The translations under genes and the position numbers were made by a program. The notes beneath the pieces are model-generated. The model was not told the DNA's origin. It ran no database searches and saw only the letters and a list, made by a program, of their open reading frames with translations. Of a stretch of 13,949 nucleotides of DNA, positions 6,871 through 13,899 are shown piece after piece. Within the stretch, counting starts at the first letter, position 1. Every line of letters starts with the position of its first letter. This DNA is from Deltaproteobacteria bacterium. Lineage in GTDB: Bacteria; JAUYMQ01. The stretch covers positions 1 through 13,949 of the forward strand of contig JAUYMQ010000162.1 in assembly GCA_030698575.1 (NCBI GenBank), written 5' to 3'.

Positions 6871-8219
6871 GAGGCGCCAGGATCCTGCTCGTTGACGACG
6901 AGGAGAATTTTCGCCGCTCGCTGGCGATCATGCTCCACCAGGCGGGCTACGAGGTGGACGGCCTGGCCGACGGACAGGAGGCCCTTCGTTGCCTGGCGGG
7001 CGAGATCTACGATTTCGTAATCACCGATCTTCGCATGCCGGGCATCGATGGCATGGCGTTGCTGGAAGAAGTCAAACGCATCCATCCCGAGTCGCTCGTA
7101 GTGATGATGTCGGCCTACGGCTCGTCGGATCTGGCCGTCGAGGCGGTCAAACGGGGCGCAACCGACTACATCGCAAAACCGTTTTCCTCTGATGAGCTCC
7201 TCCTGCTGCTCCGCAAAGCAGAGGAAAGGGAGCGGCTTCGCCGCGAGAACGTCCTCCTTCGACGCGAGGTCGACCGCCGCCACGGGAGCGACAGCCTGAT
7301 CGCGGAGAGTCCCGCCATGCGCGAGGTGCTGTCCATGGCCGGGAAGGTGGCGGACCACCGGACGACCGTTCTCGTCACCGGCGAGAGCGGCTGTGGCAAG
7401 GAGATGGTCGCGCGGGCCATCCATCAGATGAGCCTCCGCCGCGAGGGCCCCTTCGTGCCGCTGAACTGCGGGGCGATTCCGGAGAATCTCCTCGAGAGCG
7501 AGCTGTTCGGCTACGTGCGCGGCGCCTTTACCGACGCGGGGCGCAACAAGCGAGGGCTTTTCGAGGAGAGCGACGGGGGGACCATTTTTCTCGACGAGAT
7601 CGGCGACCTCCAGCCCTCGCTTCAGGTGAAGCTCCTTCGCGTGCTCCAGGAAGGAGAGGTGAGGCGCCTCGGCGATACGCGGACCATCCCCGTGGATGTT
7701 CGGACCATCGCAGCCACGTCGAAGAACCTCGACGACGAGATGCGAGAGGGGCGGTTCCGGGAAGATCTCTTCTACCGGCTCAACGTGGTGCGCATCGAAA
7801 TCCCGCCGCTCCGCGAGCGGCGGGAGGATATCGCCCCCCTGGCCGGGCACTTCCTTCGTTATCACGCCGAGCGGCTCGGGCGCTCCGTGGCGTCCATCGC
7901 GCCGGAGGCGATGTCGGCGCTCGTCGAGGCGCCCTGGCCGGGCAACGTGCGGGAGCTGGAGAACGCCATCGAACGCGCGGTGGTACTGGCCGAGGGGGGG
8001 CGTGTCGAGGCGGCCCTGCTGCCGATCGCTCCCGGCGCATCCCGGACGGAAACCACTCCATCCGAGCTCTCCATCAAGCGCGCCACGGCGCGCATCGAGG
8101 CGGAGCTCATCCGCCAGGCGCTCGCCCGCACCCGCGGCAACCGGACCCAGGCCTCACGCCTGCTCGAGATCAGCCACCGGGCGCTCCTCTACAAGCTGAA
8201 GCGCTACGGCCTCGACTGA
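6867..8219 (+). CDS. Sigma-54-dependent response regulator, NtrC family (PilR-like)
   Basis: This 450-aa cytoplasmic transcription activator has a receiver domain (about 4-120) with the acidic pair D10/D11, phospho-acceptor D54 ('VITDLRMPG') and the conserved Lys in 'IAKPF'. Its AAA+ domain (about 145-380) has Walker A GESGCGKE (172-179), the sigma-54 contact loop GAFTDA (219-224, a natural variant of GAFTGA) and Walker B 'TIFLDEIGD' (D243/E244). Other AAA+ motifs are 'FREDLFYRLNVV' and 'WPGNVREL'. A Fis-type helix-turn-helix occupies about 421-450 ('RGNRTQASRLLEISHRALLY'). The start ATG overlaps the kinase stop, with GAGGGAG 5 nt upstream. It is very likely phosphorylated by the adjacent kinase and acts on sigma-54 promoters. 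One such promoter lies 131 bp downstream of its stop, before the minor-pilin operon, which supports a PilR-like role. Other NtrC-family paralogues cannot be ruled out by sequence alone. Confidence 0.96.
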   Translation: MRGARILLVDDEENFRRSLAIMLHQAGYEVDGLADGQEALRCLAGEIYDFVITDLRMPGIDGMALLEEVKRIHPESLVVMMSAYGSSDLAVEAVKRGATDYIAKPFSSDELLLLLRKAEERERLRRENVLLRREVDRRHGSDSLIAESPAMREVLSMAGKVADHRTTVLVTGESGCGKEMVARAIHQMSLRREGPFVPLNCGAIPENLLESELFGYVRGAFTDAGRNKRGLFEESDGGTIFLDEIGDLQPSLQVKLLRVLQEGEVRRLGDTRTIPVDVRTIAATSKNLDDEMREGRFREDLFYRLNVVRIEIPPLRERREDIAPLAGHFLRYHAERLGRSVASIAPEAMSALVEAPWPGNVRELENAIERAVVLAEGGRVEAALLPIAPGASRTETTPSELSIKRATARIEAELIRQALARTRGNRTQASRLLEISHRALLYKLKRYGLD

Positions 8220-8238
8220 CCCCCAACCTCGCTCACTC

Positions 8239-8271
8239 CGCAACTTCTTGCGCACCTGACAAAAAACGTCA
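8239..8271 (+). promoter_or_regulatory. Two short dyads, candidate activator-binding (UAS) sites
   Basis: CGCAA-cttc-TTGCG (8239-8252) and TGAC-aaaaaac-GTCA (8257-8271) lie about 80-110 bp upstream of the sigma-54 promoter. This is a usual distance for enhancer sites of NtrC-family activators. The stems are only 4-5 bp, so chance occurrence is possible. Confidence 0.3.
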
Positions 8272-8289
8272 CCCCCCGGAGTCCGCATC

Positions 8290-8323
8290 CGGCGCCCGGC
8301 CGGGCGCCGCGTTTCTTGATTTT
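8290..8323 (+). terminator. Perfect 20-bp GC palindrome followed by T-rich tract, probable terminator
   Basis: Positions 8290-8309 form a perfect palindrome (stem CGGCGCCC, loop GGCC, stem GGGCGCCG). A mixed T-rich stretch (GTTTCTTGATTTT) follows. It lies 70 nt after the response regulator stop and before the sigma-54 promoter, so it probably ends the pilD/kinase/regulator transcript. The U-tract is interrupted. A role as a protein-binding palindrome is the alternative. Confidence 0.5.
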
Positions 8324-8349
8324 CCGCCTTTTTCCGAGGTTACGGGGAG

Positions 8350-8365
8350 CGGCACGCACATTGCA
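8350..8365 (+). promoter_or_regulatory. Sigma-54 (RpoN) promoter of the minor-pilin operon
   Basis: The sequence CGGCACGCACATTGCA matches the consensus TGGCACG-N4-TTGCA at every defined position except the first base. The invariant GG (8351-8352) and GC (8363-8364) have the exact -24/-12 spacing. Transcription should start near 8376, giving a leader of about 43 nt before the ATG at 8419. The gene immediately upstream encodes a sigma-54 activator and the gene immediately downstream encodes a pseudopilin. This is the arrangement expected of a PilR-controlled pilin promoter. Confidence 0.88.
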
Positions 8366-8418
8366 CAGAAGGGGGGCTGGAAGGGTCACACAGACCGCGA
8401 TCAGAGGGAGAGACACGG

Positions 8419-8913
8419 ATGAGAAAGCAGGCCGGAGGGGAGAGCGGGCTCACGCTGCTGGAACTGGCCGTCACGCTGGCGGTGATCGGGCTCATAGCCG
8501 CCATCGCTGTGCCGAGCATGGGCAAGGTCATTCCGCACGTGAAGCTCAACAGCGCGGTGTCGCAGCTGACCAACGATCTGAACATCGCCCGCTATCGCGG
8601 CATTTCGGGGAATTTCAAGACGCGCGTCGTCTTCAATACGGGCGCCAGCACCTACACCCGCTGGATCGACAAGAACCGGAACGGCGCCTTCGACGCAGGT
8701 GAGGAAGACATTCTTAACCGAACCATGCCAAGCGGCGTGACCTTCGTCACGGCGAGCACCTCTCCCCACGTGGGTTTCGATCCCGTGGGCACGGCCGAGG
8801 ACGGAACCGCCAGCGTCACCGATATCCCGGTCACCCTGGCGGGGTCGCAGAACCCGCCGGAAACGCGGCAGATCACGGTCAACCGGGCGATGGGTCTGGT
8901 GAAGCTCAACTGA
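8419..8913 (+). CDS. GspH/FimT-like minor pseudopilin
   Basis: This is a 164-aa prepilin with a 10-residue leader ending in G10, then L11-T-L-L-E15 (Glu at +5) and the hydrophobic helix 'LAVTLAVIGLIAAIAVP'. The globular part fits GspH/FimT: a short N-terminal helix with 'LTNDLNIARYRGIS', a beta-rich core, and a C-terminal strand 'RQITVNRAMGLVKLN' typical of this family. Residues 84-95 (DKNRNGAFDAGE) fit an EF-hand-like calcium loop. It is the first gene of the sigma-54-driven operon; AGAGGGAG (8403-8410) lies 8 nt before the ATG. In T4P systems FimT/FimU-type minor pilins prime pilus assembly in the inner membrane and end up near the pilus tip, which is the likely role here. Confidence 0.93.
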   Translation: MRKQAGGESGLTLLELAVTLAVIGLIAAIAVPSMGKVIPHVKLNSAVSQLTNDLNIARYRGISGNFKTRVVFNTGASTYTRWIDKNRNGAFDAGEEDILNRTMPSGVTFVTASTSPHVGFDPVGTAEDGTASVTDIPVTLAGSQNPPETRQITVNRAMGLVKLN

Positions 8914-8930
8914 CAGGAGCGGGGTGAGAC

Positions 8931-9407
8931 ATGCATCGGTTCACGGGAAGGAAAGGCACGAAGGGTTTCACGCTGATCGAGATGATGGTGGCGACCGTCG
9001 TTTTCGCCGTCGGCATGATCGGCATCCTGAAGCTCCTTCACACCGCTGTGGTTGCCAACCGCTACGCCAAGGACCTCAGCTCCGCGAACGCCATTATGCA
9101 GGAGCATCTCGAGATGGTCACGCGCGAGTCCTTCAACAGCGTTGTGAACGGCACCACGGGCGGGAGCCAGCCGTTCTTCGACAACGCCACCAACGGCGAC
9201 GTCACGGCCGCCGACGGGATCTTCACGCGGCAGTTGACGATGAACAACGTGACCTACACCGCGACGCTCCGGCGGCAGGCGGACTTGCCTCGGGCGAACA
9301 TCGACACCATCACCGGTACCGTCAGCTGGACGGACATGGGCGGCCGGGGGGTGGCGATGAAGCAGAAGGCGCGGACGGTCTCCTTCGTGACCTTCAGGAA
9401 CAGCTAG
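8931..9407 (+). CDS. pilV: PilV-like minor pilin
   Basis: This 158-aa prepilin has a basic 12-residue leader ending KG12, then F13-T-L-I-E17 (canonical Glu+5) and 'MMVATVVFAVGMIGILKLLH'. The GMIGILKLL run and the following 'ANAIMQEHLEMV' match the PilV pattern (AvGmlGl..l followed by AxxxAxxxxE). The C-terminal part is beta-rich and ends with 'KARTVSFVTFRNS'. The start follows AGGAG (8915-8919) and lies 17 nt after the pseudopilin stop. Its place between a FimT-like gene and pilW is the usual order of minor-pilin operons. It is predicted to be processed by PilD and to join the priming/tip complex. Confidence 0.9.
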   Translation: MHRFTGRKGTKGFTLIEMMVATVVFAVGMIGILKLLHTAVVANRYAKDLSSANAIMQEHLEMVTRESFNSVVNGTTGGSQPFFDNATNGDVTAADGIFTRQLTMNNVTYTATLRRQADLPRANIDTITGTVSWTDMGGRGVAMKQKARTVSFVTFRNS

Positions 9408-9439
9408 GGCTCGAAAGGTTTGATCCATAGAGACTCTTT

Positions 9440-9444
9440 GGAGG
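9440..9444 (+). promoter_or_regulatory. Ribosome binding site deciding the PilW start
   Basis: GGAGG lies 5 nt before ATG 9450. The frame opens earlier at TTG 9420, but that codon has no comparable site. ATG 9450 is therefore preferred, giving a 36-residue prepilin leader. Confidence 0.75.
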
Positions 9445-9449
9445 AACTG

Positions 9450-12400
9450 ATGAACGGCGGAAAATCAAAGATCGGCAACGCCCAGGTCCCCGGTTCAGCC
9501 CAGTACGTCGGCGCGGCGGCGGCAGCCCCGCGGCGGCGCGGGTGGGGAAGGGGCGGGTTCACCCTGATCGAGCTGATGATCACCGTCGTCATCCTTTCGA
9601 TTGTCACCGCGGGTGTCTACCAGCTGTACCTCACGCAGTACCGGCAATCCATCAGCCAGGAGCTGCGCAGCGAGATGCTGCAGCGCGTGCGCGTTGCGAT
9701 GAGCGACATGACGCGAGAGATGCAGATGGCGGGGTTCAAGCCGCGAGTGGACGCCGTCAACACGGCTAGCTCGACCCAGCTTACCTGCGAGCTCCTGAAC
9801 AATCTCCTTCCGGCCCAGCCCGTGGGCTACACGAAGGATCGGCGGATCACCTACAGGTTCGACGCCGCGAACAAGCAGATCAAGAAGCGGGTCCAGGTCT
9901 GGAACACGACCGATCCGAATCCGGACAAGTTCACGAATACCGCTGAGGTCGTCTATCTCGACAGCATCACGAACTTGGGCTTCACCTACTTCGATAAGGC
10001 GGGCGCGGCCATGGCGACCCCGGTTGCGGCAGGGTCTCTCGGCGATATCCGGCGCATCGATGTGACGCTGACGGCAGAGACGAGCAAGATCGATCCGATC
10101 ACCAAGGACAAGCGGACGATCACGCTTGCCTCGCAGATCTACCCACGTAATTTGGGAATCGAGGAATCCACCCTGGACCAGACCTGCCCGGCGACGCCGA
10201 CGGGCCTCTCACCCACCGACCCCCAGGCCTGCGGGCAGATTGATCTCGCCTGGAACTCCAACGCGGAGGCCGACCTGGCGGGGTACCGGATTCACTACGG
10301 TGTGGCTCCGGGGCTCTATTCGGGGACCCTGACCGTGGGCGAGGTCACGAGCGCGACCCTGGATGGCCTGGCGAACAGCGTTACCCACTACATCGCGATC
10401 GGCTCCTTCGACGAATCGTCGAACTCCTGCGCACTCTCGGCCGAGGCGTCGGGGACCGGGCCGGGGGCGCCGGACAGCCGGCCAGATCCGGGTCTGCCCC
10501 AGAAGACCCTGAATCTCGACGCGACATCCTCTCCCGCCGGCGTCAATCTGACCTGGGCCAAGAACCAGGACAGCTACCCCGGTATCCGGCCGGACACCGA
10601 CGTCAACGTGATCGGCTACAACGTCTACCGCAGCACCGACAGCGGCTCGACCTACACGAAGATTGCCGACAAGGCGAGCGGCTCGAGCTATCTCGACGTT
10701 CCAGGGTCCAGCCTCTCCTGCAAGAAGCTCTGGTACAAGGTCGAGCCCGTGAACTGCCTCGATCTGGCGGGTCCGTTCTCGTCGGAGGTCTATGGCGACG
10801 GAAGCGGCCTCCCCACGGGCGTCAACGACGTTGACGTGCCCCAGAACGGCGTGACTTCGACCGCCGTGGTCGACAACACGATTCCTGCGCCGCCGAGCGG
10901 CCTGCTCTCGAAATCGGGCTATCAGCGGAACTTCCTGGTCTGGGACAATCCGAACGACACCGACTTCAGCCATACCGTTGTCCGCTACAGCACTTCCGGC
11001 TTCCCCTCGACGCCGATCGACGGAACGGCGGTCGAGAGCGCGCCCGGCGGGAACGGCCGCTTCGACGGCAACCCCGGCCAGACGATGACCTTCACGCACG
11101 ACGGCGGCGGTGTCACACCCAACCTCACCGTGAACACGACCTACTACTACACGATCTTCGCGTACGATCTTTGCGGGAACGTGAGCTCCGCCCAGGCCAG
11201 CGCCCAGACGGCCGCGGCCCAGTGCGGCGACGAGCCCTCGGGGCCCAGCAGCGGGCCGCCGCCGGCGCCCACGCTTCCGAATCCGTACTACACGAACTCC
11301 TGTGCGGCCAGCCAGGCGACGATCCAGTGGGATCTGGTCGACGACGGCTTTCCCGCGGGGATCTTCGACCTGGCCGGATACAACATCTACCGGGCCACGA
11401 ACAACCTCGCGGGCCCCTACACCAAGCAAAACGCATCGATCCTCTTCGGCGGCTATCCCGGCCTGCGCACCTACACCGATACGACCGTGGTGCCGGGCAA
11501 CACCTACTACTACAAGATCACGACGACCGACTGCGACTGGGAGGTCAACGGCGGCGTCAACGGCGGCGGCGAGAGCGTGGCCTCCAGCATCATCAAGGTC
11601 ACCCCGGGCGCCCTCATCCGGAGCGTGGCCAACCCGCAGGTTCTTTCGCGGGGCAACAGCCACGAGAAGGTGATCTTCTGGATCAAGAACGCGAAGGACG
11701 ATCCGCCGCAGACCTCGCTGGGGCAGATCCGGCTTGAGACGTTGACTGTCGAGTACGCGAACGCGCTGGTGCGCGTGGCCAAGGTCACCCTGCTGCATGA
11801 CATCAACGACTCGACTGACGACGAAGTGCTCTACAGCAACAGCTCGGCACCGGTCACGGCCGGTTCTGGCACGAACATCGCGCTCACGCCGGCGATACTC
11901 GACGGGCAGGTAGAAACCCCCGTGGAGGTCGAGTTCCGGACTGCGGGAGGGGCGGTTTCGGGCACGGTCGACATGCGCGCCGAAAGCATCCTGGCCACCT
12001 GGGGCTACGAGAACGTCGCAACGACGCTCGACGACTGCGATTCGGTGATGACCGTCAGGGTTCCCTTCAGCCCGGATGTCAAGGCGGTTGTGCAGGACAA
12101 GCCGTTCGCGCCGACGTCTTCGAGCCTCACGCCGGGCGTGATCACGGTGGCCAAGGACAACCATGTGAACGTGATTGCGACCGTGGCCGATCCGGATGCT
12201 GTGGGGATAACAAGTGCGAAGCTCTACTGGGCGGAGTCGAACAAGAGCGACTCGACTCCTCCCACCTCGGGCTGGAACGAGATCACCATGATCTCGCTCG
12301 GCGGCGGCATCTATGCTGCGGACGACAACCCGCTCGTGGGCGGCGACTCGCGCATTCCGGACGAGAACGACAAGCGCATCTGGTTCTACCTCATCGTGAC

Positions 12401-12473
12401 CGACGCGCTCGGCAACTTTGACCGATCGCCGGAGCCCGATCAGGGCGCCTTTGTCTACTACCAGAGCAACTAG
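9450..12473 (+). CDS. pilW: Giant PilW-like minor pilin with four fibronectin type III-like domains
   Basis: This protein has 1007 residues, whereas PilW proteins usually have about 200-350. A long Ala/Arg/Gly-rich leader ends at G36, then F37-T-L-I-E41 and 'LMITVVILSIVTAGVYQLYL'. 'MTREMQMAGFKPR' (about 87-99) is the PilW hallmark. After the pilin head (to about 240) come four FnIII-like domains at about 248-337, 350-448, 478-588 and 603-720. Each has strand motifs such as 'DLAGYRIHYG', 'VIGYNVYRS' and 'DLAGYNIYRA', and 'YYYTIFAYDLCGN' or 'YYYKITTTDCDW'. Residues about 721-880 form another beta-rich region, and 885-1007 an Ig-like terminal domain ('KLYWAESNKSD', 'IWFYLIVTDALGNFDRSPEP'). Eleven cysteines, several placed as strand-B/FG-loop pairs (for example C261/C327), suggest disulfide-stabilised surface domains. 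It is probably displayed at the pilus tip for adhesion or substrate binding (inference). Confidence 0.93.
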   Translation: MNGGKSKIGNAQVPGSAQYVGAAAAAPRRRGWGRGGFTLIELMITVVILSIVTAGVYQLYLTQYRQSISQELRSEMLQRVRVAMSDMTREMQMAGFKPRVDAVNTASSTQLTCELLNNLLPAQPVGYTKDRRITYRFDAANKQIKKRVQVWNTTDPNPDKFTNTAEVVYLDSITNLGFTYFDKAGAAMATPVAAGSLGDIRRIDVTLTAETSKIDPITKDKRTITLASQIYPRNLGIEESTLDQTCPATPTGLSPTDPQACGQIDLAWNSNAEADLAGYRIHYGVAPGLYSGTLTVGEVTSATLDGLANSVTHYIAIGSFDESSNSCALSAEASGTGPGAPDSRPDPGLPQKTLNLDATSSPAGVNLTWAKNQDSYPGIRPDTDVNVIGYNVYRSTDSGSTYTKIADKASGSSYLDVPGSSLSCKKLWYKVEPVNCLDLAGPFSSEVYGDGSGLPTGVNDVDVPQNGVTSTAVVDNTIPAPPSGLLSKSGYQRNFLVWDNPNDTDFSHTVVRYSTSGFPSTPIDGTAVESAPGGNGRFDGNPGQTMTFTHDGGGVTPNLTVNTTYYYTIFAYDLCGNVSSAQASAQTAAAQCGDEPSGPSSGPPPAPTLPNPYYTNSCAASQATIQWDLVDDGFPAGIFDLAGYNIYRATNNLAGPYTKQNASILFGGYPGLRTYTDTTVVPGNTYYYKITTTDCDWEVNGGVNGGGESVASSIIKVTPGALIRSVANPQVLSRGNSHEKVIFWIKNAKDDPPQTSLGQIRLETLTVEYANALVRVAKVTLLHDINDSTDDEVLYSNSSAPVTAGSGTNIALTPAILDGQVETPVEVEFRTAGGAVSGTVDMRAESILATWGYENVATTLDDCDSVMTVRVPFSPDVKAVVQDKPFAPTSSSLTPGVITVAKDNHVNVIATVADPDAVGITSAKLYWAESNKSDSTPPTSGWNEITMISLGGGIYAADDNPLVGGDSRIPDENDKRIWFYLIVTDALGNFDRSPEPDQGAFVYYQSN

Positions 12474-12493
12474 CCGAAGATCGGCCGAGGCCG

Positions 12494-12512
12494 GGCCCCG
12501 CTGGCAGGGGCC
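12494..12512 (+). other. Intercistronic hairpin between pilW and pilX
   Basis: GGCCCC (12494-12499) and GGGGCC (12507-12512) form a 6-bp stem with a 7-nt loop in the 62-nt pilW-pilX gap. No T-run follows, so it is not an intrinsic terminator. It could stabilise or attenuate the transcript. The 9-mer GGGCCCCGC at its left side recurs in the operon terminator. Confidence 0.35.
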
Positions 12513-12522
12513 GTGGCAAACC

Positions 12523-12530
12523 AGGAGGAA
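12523..12530 (+). promoter_or_regulatory. Strong ribosome binding site of pilX
   Basis: AGGAGGAA lies 5 nt before ATG 12536 and fixes that start. The alternative GTG at 12599 has only a poorly spaced GGAAGG before it. A long (41-residue) leader therefore seems real. Confidence 0.75.
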
Positions 12531-12535
12531 GACAG

Positions 12536-13825
12536 ATGAGCCCTCGTGAACAGAGAGTCACCCGCTGTGCGGCTCTCGATGGAGACCAGCCGGAAGGCGT
12601 GCGGCGCCCGGAGGGAAGGGCGGGGGGGCAGAGCCGCGGCCTGGCGGACGAGAGTGGCATCGCGCTCGTCATCACCCTCCTGATCCTGGTCACGCTGACC
12701 TTCATCGGGCTCGCGAGCTTCTTTAATTCGAGCACCGACGTCATGATCACGGGGAACCAGAAGGGCACCAGCCAGGCGCTCTACGTGGCCGAGGCGGGTA
12801 TCGCCGACATGATCGACGCGCTGAACAGCAACGGGGCCTACGCGCCGCCAACGCCTTACACGACTGCCTGGGCGCCGGCCGACGTGACCTCGACCGCCGG
12901 CGGCTTCAGCTATACCGTCCGGGTACGCCACAAGGTCGACACGGACGATTGCGACGGTGACAGCGTCACGGCCGAGGTGGTCCAGTACGACAAAGCCTGC
13001 TATCCGGGCAGCCCCATCCCTGCGGGCGGCGCCAGCGCCTATCCGGTCGAGGTGGTCACGTCGACAGCCACCACCGATCGCTATCACAACCAGACCGTGC
13101 TCGAGGTCACGAAGCAAAAGTTCACCTACAAGGTGACCGGCGCCCTGACGGCCCAGTCGAACGTCCAGCTCAACGGTAACATCACGGTGGACGGCAACAC
13201 CCACGACATCAACGGGAATCCCTCGGCCACGGCCTGCGGCGGCGCGCTGCCATCCATCTCCACGATCGTGGGCAAGACGGTCACAACGAGCGGCTCGCCC
13301 ACGACAACGCCGGCCGCCGACAACACCAAGGCCGACGCGGATCAGCCCGACACGCCCTGTGAAGCGCTCGGCCTGGCCGCCGATTGCGAGACCACGACGC
13401 TCGTCGACTACATCACGGCGGCCGCGAATGTGTCGCCGATGAGCGGCGACATCAAGTGGGTGCAGGGAAACTACGCGAGCGCCTGCCTCGGCGGCACCGG
13501 AATGCTGATCGTGCACACGCCGGGCTTCGATCCCAAGAAGTGCAACCCGGCCGATGCGGCCTACGATGTGGCCTGGTGCGCCGCGCACCCGCCGGCGAAC
13601 CTCGGGAACATCACGGGCAACTGCACCTTCAAGGGGCTCATCATCGCCGACAGCATCGACAAGCTGGCCGGGAGCGGCACGATTATCGGCGCGGTGATCT
13701 CCATGACCGAGATCCAGGCCGACAAGGTCGGCGCGGGAACGTTGACGCTCAAGTACTCCTGCGCCGCGCTCGACGAATTCGTCGGCGGCAAGATCAACCA
13801 CAAGCTCGCCTGGGAACGGAAGTAG
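12536..13825 (+). CDS. pilX: PilX-like minor pilin with large C-terminal domain
   Basis: This 429-aa protein has an unusually long, charged leader ending S40-G41, then I42-A-L-V-I-T and 'LLILVTLTFIGLASFF'. The lack of Glu at +5 is normal for PilX. The region 'MITGNQKGTSQALYVAEAGI' (ending at residue 89) is the PilX N-terminal signature (GN...AL..AEAGI). The remaining ~340 residues are polar, beta-rich and Thr/Asn/Asp-rich. They include a repeat-like stretch 'LTAQSNVQLNGNITVDGN' (204-221), found in large PilX-type proteins, and 'FKGLIIADSIDKLAGSGTII' near the C-terminus. Ten cysteines in the mature part suggest disulfides. It is the last gene before a strong terminator. It is predicted to be PilD-processed and to act with PilW and PilV in the pilus-priming/tip complex. 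No PilY1 gene follows within the window. Confidence 0.88.
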   Translation: MSPREQRVTRCAALDGDQPEGVRRPEGRAGGQSRGLADESGIALVITLLILVTLTFIGLASFFNSSTDVMITGNQKGTSQALYVAEAGIADMIDALNSNGAYAPPTPYTTAWAPADVTSTAGGFSYTVRVRHKVDTDDCDGDSVTAEVVQYDKACYPGSPIPAGGASAYPVEVVTSTATTDRYHNQTVLEVTKQKFTYKVTGALTAQSNVQLNGNITVDGNTHDINGNPSATACGGALPSISTIVGKTVTTSGSPTTTPAADNTKADADQPDTPCEALGLAADCETTTLVDYITAAANVSPMSGDIKWVQGNYASACLGGTGMLIVHTPGFDPKKCNPADAAYDVAWCAAHPPANLGNITGNCTFKGLIIADSIDKLAGSGTIIGAVISMTEIQADKVGAGTLTLKYSCAALDEFVGGKINHKLAWERK

Positions 13826-13857
13826 GGATCCGTCAGGGAATGAGCAGTCCTCAGGAG

Positions 13858-13885
13858 GGGCCCCGCGACGGCGGGGCCCTTTTTT
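13858..13885 (+). terminator. Strong intrinsic terminator of the minor-pilin operon
   Basis: The perfect 9-bp stem GGGCCCCGC / GCGGGGCCC (13858-13866 and 13871-13879) with tetraloop GACG is followed directly by six T residues (13880-13885). It lies 32 nt after the pilX stop and closes the operon. Confidence 0.94.
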
Positions 13886-13899
13886 CATCTCCGCCTGCC

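Noticed and set aside
9420-9449. TTG 9420 as the start of PilW
   Set aside because: It has no ribosome site and would lengthen an already long leader. ATG 9450 has GGAGG at ideal spacing.
10209-12164. A 651-codon open frame on the minus strand
   Set aside because: It lies entirely inside pilW, has Arg/Gly/Val-rich low-complexity composition typical of antisense frames in GC-rich genes, and shows no recognisable domain or ribosome site.
9450-12473. DNA-level tandem repeats or recombination cassette in the FnIII array
   Set aside because: The domain similarity is at the protein-motif level only. I see no long direct nucleotide repeats, shufflon-type inverted repeats or recombinase gene nearby.
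12470-13888. A 472-codon open frame on the minus strand
   Set aside because: It is a shadow of pilX and would also run through the operon terminator. The plus frame has a clear PilX signature and a strong ribosome site.
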